The notes under the pieces were generated by a model. That model saw only the letters and a program-made list of their open reading frames with translations, was not told the DNA's origin and made no database searches. Positions 56,541-64,000 of a stretch of 64,000 bases of DNA are shown here, piece after piece. The position numbers and the translations under genes are program-made. Source of the DNA: Gaiellasilicea sp963761905 (lineage in GTDB: Bacteria > Actinomycetota > Thermoleophilia > Gaiellales > Gaiellaceae). How positions within the stretch are numbered: the stretch's first letter is position 1; each line of letters opens with the position of its first letter. Where the stretch lies: assembly GCA_963761905.1 (NCBI GenBank), contig CAVXIQ010000006.1, forward strand, positions 496,001-560,000. Reading direction: 5' to 3'.

Positions 56541-57811
56541 CAGAGCTTCCAGATCTTGTCGCTGCTCGCCACGCCGTTTCGGCCGGTGGCGTTGCGAAAG
56601 TCGATCACGAGCTTGGCGTCGGCGACGAGCTGCTCGTAGTCGATCGCGGAGTGGGCGGTCACGATCACGACGGCGTCGTAGGCGGCGGGCTCGAGAGCGA
56701 CGGAGCGGAGCGAGAGCCCGTGCTCCTCGACCTCGGGCACGTGCGGATCGTGGTACGAGACGTCGGCGCCGGCGTTCTGGAGCAGCTCGATCAGCTTCAG
56801 CGCCGGCGACTCGCGCATGTCGCCGATGTCCGCCTTGTAGGCGACGCCGAGCACGAGAACCTTCGAGCTCGCGAGCGACGTGCCCGCGCCATGGTTCAGC
56901 GCCTGCGAGACGACCGAGCGGCAGTAGTACGGCATGTTCTGGTTGACCTCGCCCGCCAGCTCGATGAAGCGCGTCGTGAAGTCGAACTCGCGCGCCTTCC
57001 AGGTGAGGTAGAAGGGGTCGATCGGGATGCAGTGGCCGCCGAGGCCGGGTCCCGGCTCGAAGCGCATGAAGCCGAACGGCTTCGTCGCCGCCGCGTCCAC
57101 GACCTCCCAGACGTCGATCCCCATCCGGTCGCAGAGCATCGCGAGCTCGTTCACGAGCGCGATGTTGACCGAGCGAAAGATGTTCTCGAGCAGCTTCGTC
57201 AGCTCCGCCGCCTCGGGCGTGGAGACGCGGTGGATGTTCTCGATCGCGCTCCCGTACAGCGCGGCGGCCGCCTCGGTCGAGGTCTCGTTGATTCCGCCGA
57301 CGACCTTCGGCACCGTCTTCGTCGTCCAGTCGGTCCGGCCCGGGTCGATCCGCTCGGGCGAGAAGGCGACGTGGAAGTCGTCGCCGGCCGTGAGCCCGCT
57401 CTCCTCCTCGAGGATCGGCAGCACCTCCTCGCGCGTCGTTCCCGGATAGGTGGTCGACTCGAGCACCACGAGCTGGCCCTTGCGGAGACGCTTGCCGATC
57501 TCGCGGCTGGCGTGCTTGACGATCGAGAGATCCGGCTCGCGCTGCTTCGAGAGCGGCGTCGGAAGGGCGATCAGGATCGCGTCGCACTCGCGCAGCTCGT
57601 CGAAGTCGGTCGACGCGCGGAGCCCGTGCTGATCCACGAGCCGTTTCATCGTCTCCGCCGGGACATCCTCGATGTAGCTCTCGCCGCGGTTCAGCATCGC
57701 CACCCGCTCGGCGTCGACGTCGAGCAGGAGGACGGAGCGCCCGGCCTCGGCGAAGACCTGGGCGAGCGGGACGCCGACGTAGCCGGCTCCGACGATGGCG
57801 ACGTCAGTCAC
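56540..57811 (-). CDS. wecC: UDP-N-acetyl-D-mannosamine/glucosamine 6-dehydrogenase
   Basis: A 423-residue UDP-sugar dehydrogenase. VAIVGAGYVGVPLAQVFAEAG binds NAD. The middle has LESTTYPGTTREEV, NIALVNELAMLCDRMGIDVWEV and GPGLGGHCIPIDPFYL with the catalytic Cys. The C-terminal UDP-binding region has VLGVAYKADIGDMRESPALKLI. It oxidises C6 twice to the uronate. Whether ManNAc (WecC) or GlcNAc (WbpA) is used is not certain. GTG 57811 overlaps wecB by eight bases. Confidence 0.88.
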   Translation of the reverse strand: MTDVAIVGAGYVGVPLAQVFAEAGRSVLLLDVDAERVAMLNRGESYIEDVPAETMKRLVDQHGLRASTDFDELRECDAILIALPTPLSKQREPDLSIVKHASREIGKRLRKGQLVVLESTTYPGTTREEVLPILEEESGLTAGDDFHVAFSPERIDPGRTDWTTKTVPKVVGGINETSTEAAAALYGSAIENIHRVSTPEAAELTKLLENIFRSVNIALVNELAMLCDRMGIDVWEVVDAAATKPFGFMRFEPGPGLGGHCIPIDPFYLTWKAREFDFTTRFIELAGEVNQNMPYYCRSVVSQALNHGAGTSLASSKVLVLGVAYKADIGDMRESPALKLIELLQNAGADVSYHDPHVPEVEEHGLSLRSVALEPAAYDAVVIVTAHSAIDYEQLVADAKLVIDFRNATGRNGVASSDKIWKL

Positions 57812-58851
57812 GGCCGCCGATCCTACCCAGGAGCGCTTCCGCCACCCTCTCCGAGGCGTGGCCGTCGCCGTAGAGCGCGGGGAGTCCGGCGGGCAGACGG
57901 GCGGTGCGCACGGCCTCGACGAGCCGGTCGGGATCGTCGTCCACGAGCACGTTCGCGCCGGTGGCGACGGTGTCGACCCACTCGGTCGAGGGACGGAGCG
58001 TGACGCACGGGACGCCGTACCAGTACGCCTCCTTCTGGAGCCCACCGGAGTCGGTCAGGATCACGCGAGCCTGCGAGGCGAGTGCCGCGAGCTCGAGATA
58101 GCCGAGCGGCTCGAGCACCTCGACATGAGCCGCGAGCTCGAGGCTCTCGCGCTCGAGCGCGGCGCGCGTGCGCGGATGGACGGGAAAGACGAGCGACTCC
58201 TCGAGCCTGTTCAGGCCCTCCACGATCCGCCCGAGACGTGGCTGGGCTGACGTTCGCCTCGCGGTGCACCGTCGCCACGAGGTAGGTGCCGGGCTCGCGC
58301 TCGATCGACACCCGCTCCCGGGCGAGCGGCGCGAAGAGGCGCGCGGCGTCGGCCATCACGTCGCCGACCACCGCCGCGTCGCCGGGCACGCCTTCGGCCG
58401 CCAGCGTCTCGCGCGATCCGTCGTCGGGACACAGGAGGAGCGTCGAGATCCGGTCGACCTCGATTCGATTTCGCTCCTCCGGCATCGCAAGGTCGCCGCT
58501 GCGGAGCCCCGCCTCGACGTGGGCGACCGGAATCCCGGCCTCGACTCCGGCCTGCGCTCCGGCGAGCGTCGAGTTCGTGTCGCCGAAGACGAGCACCCAG
58601 TCGGGTCGCTCGCGCTCGAGCACGGCCAGGATCTCCGGCTGCATCAGCGCGGTGTCGGCGGATCGGAGATCGAGCGAGTAGAGCGGCTCGGGCAGCCCGA
58701 GCTCGTCGTAGAACACGGCCGACATCGTCCGGTCGTAGTGCTGGCCGGTGTGGAGCGAGACCTCCTCGATTCCAGCCTTTCGCAGGGCCAGCGAGAGCGG
58801 CGCCGCCTTGATGAACTGAGGCCGGTTTCCGACGACGGTGAGCACCTTCAT
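57804..58851 (-). CDS. wecB: UDP-N-acetylglucosamine 2-epimerase (one frameshift)
   Basis: About 349 residues. It begins MKVLTVVGNRPQFIKAAPLS and has HTGQHYDRTMSAVFYDELGLP, GDTNSTLAG, HVEAGLRSGDLAMPEERNR and TVHREANVSP. After a break near 58238 (one A before CG) it resumes as RIVEGLNRLEESLVFPVHPRT, LTDSGGLQKEAYWYGVPCVTLR and TEWVDTVATGAN. It interconverts UDP-GlcNAc and UDP-ManNAc, or the diacetylated acids in WbpI-like cases. First gene of the four-gene minus-strand sugar operon. Confidence 0.88.
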
Positions 58852-58876
58852 GCGCGGCTACACTAGTCAGCCGTTC

Positions 58877-58949
58877 GGGCCGTTAGCTCAGCTGGTAGAG
58901 CAGGGGACTCTTAATCCCAAGGTCGAAGGTTCGATCCCTTCACGGCCCA
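58877..58949 (+). tRNA. tRNA-Lys (anticodon CTT)
   Basis: Seven-base acceptor pairs GGGCCGT with ACGGCCC. The D arm has GCTC/GAGC, the anticodon loop CTCTTAA carries CTT at 58910-58912, and the T arm GAAGG/CCTTC encloses TTCGATC. The CCA tail is not encoded. It lies between wecB and the histidine kinase gene. Confidence 0.95.
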
Positions 58950-59049
58950 CTAGCAGGACTCCGGCGCCTCTCGACCGCGCCGGCCGCCACAAGTGCGGGC
59001 CGCGCACGCCGCTAACATCGCGCAAGTCGCCCAAGGGGGTCGAAACATC

Positions 59050-62000
59050 GTGTCCGTTCGGCGAGGCCAGGAGCGTTCGGTCCAGCAGGCCGTCCCGCGC
59101 GGCACCGCAGAGGAGTTGCGGAGGCTCGAGGCGATCGTCGGAGCGATCGCGGACGGTATTACCGCGCAGGACGTGACCGGACGGCTCGTCTATGCCAACG
59201 ATGCGGCCGCCCAGCTCCTCGGTGTGGATTCCGCAGAAGAGCTGCTGGTGCTGCCGTTGGAGGAGCTGCTCGCCCGCTTCGAGCTCCTGGACGAGGAGCG
59301 GCGTCCCCTGCGGCTCGAAGAGCTACCTGGCCGAGTCGCCCTGCTCACCGGGCGCTCCGAGGAACGAACCGTCTGCTACCGCCTGCACGAGACGGGGGAG
59401 GAGCGCTGGTCGGTCGTGCGGGCGACACCCGTGCGCGACGAGGAAGGCGCGGTCACGCTTGCGATCAACACGTTTCACGACATCACCGAGCACCGACGCG
59501 CCGGCGAGCGCGTGCGGTTCCTCGAGGGCGCGAGCGCGGTCCTCGCCTCGACCTTGGATCTCGAGCTGACGCTGGCTCGGCTCGGCGACGTGATCGTCCC
59601 GGCGGTCGCCGACTACTGCATCATCGACCTCGTCGAGGAAGGACAGCCGCTTCGCCAGGCGGTGCTCAGGCACACAGACCCGGAGAAGGAGACGCTGCTG
59701 CGCACGATCCGGCGGCTGTATCCACCTGACGGCAATCCGCGGCACCCGGCCTCGCAGGTGCTCGCGGGAGGCGCGCCTCTCCTGATCGAGGACGTCGACG
59801 ACGCGGTGCTGAGCGCCGCGGCTCTCGACGAGCGCCACCTCGATCTCTATCGCCGCCTCGAGCCATCCTCGTACGTCGTCGTCCCGCTGATCGTTCGCGG
59901 CCGCACGCTCGGGACGCTTTCGCTCGGCACGGGAGAATCGGGACGGCGGTACACGGCCGACGACGCGCTCTTCGCGGCAGAGGTCGCCAGCCGGATTGCG
60001 CTCGGCATCGAGAATGCGAGGCTCTACACGGAGGTCCAGTCCTCGTACGCGCAGCTCGACACGCTCCTGATCTCCGCTCCGGTCGGGATCGGGTTCTGGG
60101 ACCGCGACCTTCGCTTCGTCCGAGTCAACGAAGCGCTGGCCGAGATCAACGACTTACCCGCGGCGGAGCACGCCGGCAAGTCGCTCGCCGACATCAAGCC
60201 CGAGCTCGCGCCCACGCTCGAGCCGCTGTATCGGCAGGTGCTCGAGACCGGCGAGCCCGTCATCCACAACGAGTCGACCGACGAGGCCGGCCTCAGATCG
60301 GGCGACCGGCGGCACTGGCTGTCGAGCTACTACCCGGTGCGCGCCGAGGACGGTCGGATCACCGGCGTCGGCGCCGTGATCATGGACGTCACCGGCCAGC
60401 GGAAGGCCGACGAGCGCTTGCGCGTACTCGCCGAGGCGGGAGCGCTGTTCGCCTCCTCGCTCGACGCGGACGCCGTCTTTGCGCGGATCGCCCAGGTCGT
60501 CGTCCCGCGGCTGGCAGACTCGATCAGCATCTTCCTGGCTGCGGGTGGCTCGCTGGAACGTGTCGCCTGCGCTCATGCCGACCCCGAGCTCCAACCTCTC
60601 CTCGAGGCGTTGCCGCTCTCCTACGCCCTCCGTCCCGACTCGCCCGCAGCCGTCGTCGCAGCCTTCGAGCGGGCCGAGCCGATGCTCTTCTCGAACGTCT
60701 CGACCGAGTTCTACGACCAGCTCGCGAGGCTCGGAGCCGATCGGCGGCTCCTGGATCGGATCGGCTCGAGCTCGCTGATGCTCGTGCCGCTCGTCGCCCG
60801 CGGCGAGTCGCTCGGCGTCCTCGCGATCGGGTCGCGCGTGCCGGGACGGTATTCGGAGGACGATCTCGCGCTCGCGGTCGAGCTGGCCGGCCGTGCCGCC
60901 GTGGCGGTCGACAATGCGCGGCTCTTTCGCGAGGTCTCGTTCCGGACGACGGTTCTCGAAGCGCAGCAGGAAGCGTCGCTCGACGGCCTTCTGCTGGTCT
61001 CGCCGGATGGGCGGATGCTCTCCTACAACGCCCGCTTCGCAGAGCTGTGGGGCTTCTCCGAGGAGCTCGTCGCCGCGGAGGACGACGGGGCCGCACTCGC
61101 CGCGGCGATGCAGAAGGTGGACGATCCGGAGGGGTTCATCGCCCGCGTCCAGTACCTCTACGCGCACCCCGAGGAGATCGCGCGAGAGGAGATCCTCCTG
61201 AAGGACGGGCGCGTCTTCGACCGGTACGGAGCGGCGGTTCGCGGGCCCGACGGGCATTACTACGGCTGGCTCTGGTCGTTCCGCGACGTGACGGCCGCGA
61301 AGCAGACGGAGGTCGAGCTCGAGCGGCGGGCCGAGGCGTCGCGCGCGCTCGAGTTCGTGGGCGACGGGGTCTTCCTCCTCGACTCGGTCGGCGTCGTCAG
61401 GCTCTGGAACCCGGCCGCAGAGGCGATCACGGGGCTGCGCGAGGCGGACGTGCTCGCGCGGCGGCTCGTCGACGCGATCCCGGGCTGGGCGGACGTCGAG
61501 CGGCTGACGCCCGTCGCCGAGCGGCGGCACGGCGGCGTGGTCCGCGCCGAGACACTGCCGCTCGAGCTGGACGGACGCGAGGTCTGGCTCTCGATCTCCG
61601 GTGTCGCCTTCGGCGAAGGGATCGTCTACGCGTTCCGGGATCTCACCGAGGAGCGGGCGATCGAGCGGCTGAAGAGCGACTTCGTCTCGACCGTCTCCCA
61701 CGAGCTTCGCACGCCGCTCGCTGCCATCTACGGCGCGGCGATGACGCTCAAGCGGGAGGACGTGCCGCTTTCACCCGAGCAGCGCGACGGGATGATGAGC
61801 GTCGTCGCCGGCGAGTCCGAGCGTCTGGCGAGGATCGTCAACGACATCCTCCTGGCGAGCCGCCTCGACTCAGACCTGGTGGACGTCTCGATCGAGCGCA
61901 CGGACCCCGCCGAGCTCGTGGGCGCAGTGCTCGCGGCCGCGAAGGCGCACCTGCCGACGGGAATCGAGCTCTCGAGCGAGATCCCGGACGGCGTCCCGGC

Positions 62001-62349
62001 GATCTCGGCCGACGCCGAGCGGGTTCGCCAGGTCCTCGTCAACCTCGTCGAGAACGCGATCAAGTACTCGCCGGACGGCGGACGGGTGTCCGTGGTCCTG
62101 GCGACCGCCGGCGAACGCCTGCGGATCTCGGTAGTGGACGAGGGGCTCGGGATCCCGGCGAGCGAGCACGGACGGATCTTCGAGAAGTTCTACCGGGTCG
62201 ATCCGAACCTGACCCGGGGCGTCGGCGGCACGGGGCTCGGCCTCTACATCTGTCGGGAGATCGTCCGCCGGATGGACGGTCGGCTGTGGGTCGAGTCCGA
62301 TCCGGGTCGCGGCTCCACGTTCGCCTTCGAGCTCCCTCTGGCTCCGTGA
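59050..62349 (+). CDS. large PAS/GAF sensor histidine kinase
   Basis: A protein of 1099 residues without membrane segments. The order is PAS (about 25-135), GAF (150-320), PAS (325-445), GAF (450-615), PAS (620-745), PAS (750-850), HisKA and HATPase. The phospho-acceptor is His884 in VSTVSHELRTPLAAIYGA. N-box NLVENAIKYSPDG starts at residue 998, then VDEGLGIP and GTGLGLYI. GTG 59050 has an AGGGGG-rich RBS ten bases upstream and avoids a long poor leader. No response regulator gene is nearby, so its partner is elsewhere. It probably senses cytoplasmic redox, light or small-molecule signals. Confidence 0.9.
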   Translation: MSVRRGQERSVQQAVPRGTAEELRRLEAIVGAIADGITAQDVTGRLVYANDAAAQLLGVDSAEELLVLPLEELLARFELLDEERRPLRLEELPGRVALLTGRSEERTVCYRLHETGEERWSVVRATPVRDEEGAVTLAINTFHDITEHRRAGERVRFLEGASAVLASTLDLELTLARLGDVIVPAVADYCIIDLVEEGQPLRQAVLRHTDPEKETLLRTIRRLYPPDGNPRHPASQVLAGGAPLLIEDVDDAVLSAAALDERHLDLYRRLEPSSYVVVPLIVRGRTLGTLSLGTGESGRRYTADDALFAAEVASRIALGIENARLYTEVQSSYAQLDTLLISAPVGIGFWDRDLRFVRVNEALAEINDLPAAEHAGKSLADIKPELAPTLEPLYRQVLETGEPVIHNESTDEAGLRSGDRRHWLSSYYPVRAEDGRITGVGAVIMDVTGQRKADERLRVLAEAGALFASSLDADAVFARIAQVVVPRLADSISIFLAAGGSLERVACAHADPELQPLLEALPLSYALRPDSPAAVVAAFERAEPMLFSNVSTEFYDQLARLGADRRLLDRIGSSSLMLVPLVARGESLGVLAIGSRVPGRYSEDDLALAVELAGRAAVAVDNARLFREVSFRTTVLEAQQEASLDGLLLVSPDGRMLSYNARFAELWGFSEELVAAEDDGAALAAAMQKVDDPEGFIARVQYLYAHPEEIAREEILLKDGRVFDRYGAAVRGPDGHYYGWLWSFRDVTAAKQTEVELERRAEASRALEFVGDGVFLLDSVGVVRLWNPAAEAITGLREADVLARRLVDAIPGWADVERLTPVAERRHGGVVRAETLPLELDGREVWLSISGVAFGEGIVYAFRDLTEERAIERLKSDFVSTVSHELRTPLAAIYGAAMTLKREDVPLSPEQRDGMMSVVAGESERLARIVNDILLASRLDSDLVDVSIERTDPAELVGAVLAAAKAHLPTGIELSSEIPDGVPAISADAERVRQVLVNLVENAIKYSPDGGRVSVVLATAGERLRISVVDEGLGIPASEHGRIFEKFYRVDPNLTRGVGGTGLGLYICREIVRRMDGRLWVESDPGRGSTFAFELPLAP

Positions 62350-62375
62350 CCGGGGTCCGCAGCCGCCAGAACGAG

Positions 62376-62401
62376 GAGAGGCGGCCCTCGGGCCGCCTCT
62401 C
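62376..62401. terminator. bidirectional hairpin terminator
   Basis: GAGAGGCGGCC and its complement form an 11-bp stem with a short loop, 27 bases after the histidine kinase stop and 25 bases from the end of the convergent small gene. It suits transcription ending from both sides. Confidence 0.75.
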
Positions 62402-62425
62402 GTCAAGCCGCTGAGCTCCTCTGGC

Positions 62426-62650
62426 TCAGACGGGGCCGTCGTCCACGTAGGTCGTCCGCCGGCGCGTTCCGCCGTTGGCGACGCCACCCCACGAGGACCA
62501 GAAGATCAGGGACAGCACGAGCCCGACGATCCCGACGATCAGGAGGATCACGCCGATCGTCTGGATCTCGAGTCCGGAGACCGTGGCGTTCACCGCCCAG
62601 GTCAGGATGGCCCCGACTGCAATCAACAGAATGCTCACTCCAACGCCCAC
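62426..62650 (-). CDS. small two-helix membrane protein (DUF6458-like)
   Basis: A 74-residue protein. It starts MGVGVSILLIAVGAILTWAVNATVSG and has a second helix TIGVILLIVGIVGLVLSLIFW, followed by a short basic tail. Small proteins of this form are frequent in actinobacteria and their function is unknown. ATG 62650 is preceded by a purine-rich RBS (GGAGG). Confidence 0.75.
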   Translation of the reverse strand: MGVGVSILLIAVGAILTWAVNATVSGLEIQTIGVILLIVGIVGLVLSLIFWSSWGGVANGGTRRRTTYVDDGPV

Positions 62651-62765
62651 GGTCGTCCTCCTTGGTATCTGCGGGGTATGCCCCGGTCAGGTGTGTCGAG
62701 ATCAGGGACGTCTATCGAACGGATGACGGGCGGTCGCGGATACGGCGTCGTGTAGGCTCGCCGCG

Positions 62766-63755
62766 GTGCGCAGGGGCTCGATCGTCCGCATCACGATCTA
62801 CGGCGTCATTGCGGGCACGCTGGCGTCTCTCGTCGCCGTTCTCGTTCCGTGGTTGCCCACCTCCGCTTCGGAGGAAATGGACCGGATCGAGTTCACCTTC
62901 TGGTTCACGACCGTGATCTGCATCGCGATCTTCGCGATCGTGGCGGCAGCGATCACGTACTCGGTGCTCAAGTTCAGAGCCGCCGACGACGACGAGCGCG
63001 ACGGCCCTCCGATCCACGGCCATACGGGGCTCGAGATCGTCTGGACGGCGATCCCGGCGGTGCTCGTGACCGCGATCTCCGTCGTCAGCGCCGTCGTGCT
63101 CGCGAAGAACGACGACGTCGGCGAGAACCCGCTCCGGATCGCGGTCACCGCGCAGCAGTTCGCCTGGAAGTTCGAGTATCCGGACGAGACGACCTCTGGG
63201 AGGCTCGTGCTTCCGGTCAACCAGGGTGTCAAGCTGACCCTGCGCTCGCTGGACGTGATCCACTCCTTCTGGGTGCCGGAGTTCGGCCAGAAGTCGGATG
63301 CAGTCCCGGGGATCGAGACGACGCTGACGATCACGCCGACGCGGATCGGCAACTACTCGGTCGTCTGCACCGAGCTCTGCGGGCTCGGGCACGCGACGAT
63401 GCGAGCGCGCGTGCAGGTGGTCGACCGGGCGGCGTACGAGGCGTTCCTCGAGAGCGCGGCCGCCGGCGGCGGGAGCGCGCCCGGCGGAGCCGACGACGGC
63501 GCGGCGGTGTTCGCCTCGGCAGGTTGTGGCGGCTGTCACGCCTTCGAGCCCGCCGGCACGGACGCAGCGGTCGGGCCTTCTCTGGACGAGCTCGAGCAAG
63601 ACCCGGCATCGATCCGCGCCGCGATCGTCGATCCCAGCGCGACTCTCGCGCCGGGCTACCAGGACGGCGTGATGCCGACGACCTATGGCTCGTCCCTGTC
63701 CGACGAGCAACTCGACGCGCTCGTGCAGTATCTCGCCGAGGGCAAGGCCGAATAG
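62766..63755 (+). CDS. ctaC: cytochrome c oxidase subunit II with C-terminal cytochrome c domain (caa3 type)
   Basis: A 329-residue oxidase subunit. Two N-terminal membrane helices (YGVIAGTLASLVAVLVPWL and FTTVICIAIFAIVAAAITY) precede the CuA domain with IHSFWVPEFGQK and the copper ligands in CTELCGLGHATM. After a Gly/Ala linker, residues about 240-329 form a haem c domain with CGGCH and a Met ligand in GVMPTTYG. Electrons go from cytochrome c through CuA to subunit I. GTG 62766 is the start. It heads the cta operon. Confidence 0.93.
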   Translation: MRRGSIVRITIYGVIAGTLASLVAVLVPWLPTSASEEMDRIEFTFWFTTVICIAIFAIVAAAITYSVLKFRAADDDERDGPPIHGHTGLEIVWTAIPAVLVTAISVVSAVVLAKNDDVGENPLRIAVTAQQFAWKFEYPDETTSGRLVLPVNQGVKLTLRSLDVIHSFWVPEFGQKSDAVPGIETTLTITPTRIGNYSVVCTELCGLGHATMRARVQVVDRAAYEAFLESAAAGGGSAPGGADDGAAVFASAGCGGCHAFEPAGTDAAVGPSLDELEQDPASIRAAIVDPSATLAPGYQDGVMPTTYGSSLSDEQLDALVQYLAEGKAE

Positions 63756-63774
63756 AGATGGAGACGCAACCAGC

Positions 63775-64000
63775 GTGACCGAGATCGTCCACAGCCCGCC
63801 GGAGCACCACGCGCCAGAGCACCGCGCGCCGCCGCAGGGGCTCGCCCGCCTGCGCGCGCCGGGCTATCTGCGTGCCGCGTGGACGACCCCCCTCTTCTGG
63901 GCGTTCGGGTTCGGGCTCGTCGTCTTCTTCCGCTGGCTCGCCCACTACGAGCCGATCGTCGACTGGACGATCATCACGGTCGTCGCCTCCCTGACGCTGG
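63775..64000 (+). CDS. ctaD: cytochrome c oxidase subunit I, N-terminal part (partial)
   Basis: The frame from GTG 63775 is open to the window edge (75 codons). It reads VTEIVHSPPEHHAP, then LRAAWTTPLFWAFGFGLVVFFRWLAHYEPIVDW, which looks like the extended N-terminus of actinobacterial CtaD. The haem and CuB ligands lie beyond the edge. It follows ctaC by 19 bases. The call rests on context and the N-terminal style. Confidence 0.7.
   Translation, partial: MTEIVHSPPEHHAPEHRAPPQGLARLRAPGYLRAAWTTPLFWAFGFGLVVFFRWLAHYEPIVDWTIITVVASLTL

Noticed and set aside
1..64000. CRISPR arrays, insertion sequences, prophage genes, integrases or attachment sites
   Set aside because: No regularly spaced repeats, transposase motifs or phage structural genes were seen. 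The tRNA-Lys at 58,877 has no repeated 3' end in the window.

Overview
The window is one contiguous stretch of very GC-rich chromosomal DNA, densely packed with short spacers, 1-14 bp gene overlaps and frequent GTG starts. The gene set is actinobacterial: a PE-LIG-POL ordered LigD, a caa3-type oxidase subunit II with a C-terminal haem c domain, a PknB-like kinase, mycothiol-synthase-like tandem GNATs, a SpoIID-domain protein without other sporulation genes, and a polyprenol-phosphate mannose synthase. My best guess is a deep-branching actinobacterium such as Thermoleophilia. That is inferred from gene style only; there is no rRNA here. I see no phage, IS element, integrase or CRISPR array.

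Left part (1-17 kb): the end of a sigma factor, then a fatty-acid synthesis operon (fabZ-fabH-fabD-fabG-fabF, with no acpP), an opposing GNAT, a tight operon of HAD hydrolase, two tandem-GNAT proteins and a zinc-ribbon ureohydrolase, then accD-accA, ligD, an M48 membrane peptidase with a small partner, and a type II NADH dehydrogenase.

Middle (17-36 kb): a sulfate uptake operon (sbp-cysT-cysW-cysA). Facing it on the other strand are an Rrf2 regulator, an ECF42-type sigma factor with two YCII/DGPF proteins, and an MrfA/YprA-like helicase. Next come a lone oligopeptide-type permease, a thioredoxin and mannose-phosphate synthase pair, polX with a duplicated tail around a broken 2H-phosphoesterase gene, a PLP decarboxylase, a divergent HxlR/MFS pair, otsB, two half-size TauE/SafE proteins, and a Fur-family (probably Zur) plus ZIP zinc operon.

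Right part (36-64 kb): an M23 peptidase behind the zinc-type operator, lon with hsp20, an MMPL transporter, a secreted glycosidase-like protein, the dTDP-rhamnose genes (rmlA, C, D, B), a Ser/Thr kinase, a SpoIID protein plus subtilase pair, a UDP-amino-sugar cluster (acetyltransferase, Gfo/Idh oxidoreductase, wecC, wecB), tRNA-Lys, a large PAS/GAF histidine kinase, and the start of the cytochrome oxidase operon (ctaC, ctaD). Cell-surface sugar and envelope functions dominate this part.

A striking property of the sequence is patchy reading-frame damage. Well-conserved genes at about 5.8-8.4, 17.1-25.7 and 28.5-30.0 kb, plus single sites in ligD, the M48 peptidase, otsB, lon, the subtilase and wecB, are interrupted by one-base indels, many of them repairable at a CG dinucleotide. 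I annotate these as damaged genes and treat sequencing or assembly error as the leading explanation. No clearly new system stands out. The best candidates for a second look are the HAD/tandem-GNAT/zinc-ribbon ureohydrolase operon and the polX tail duplication.
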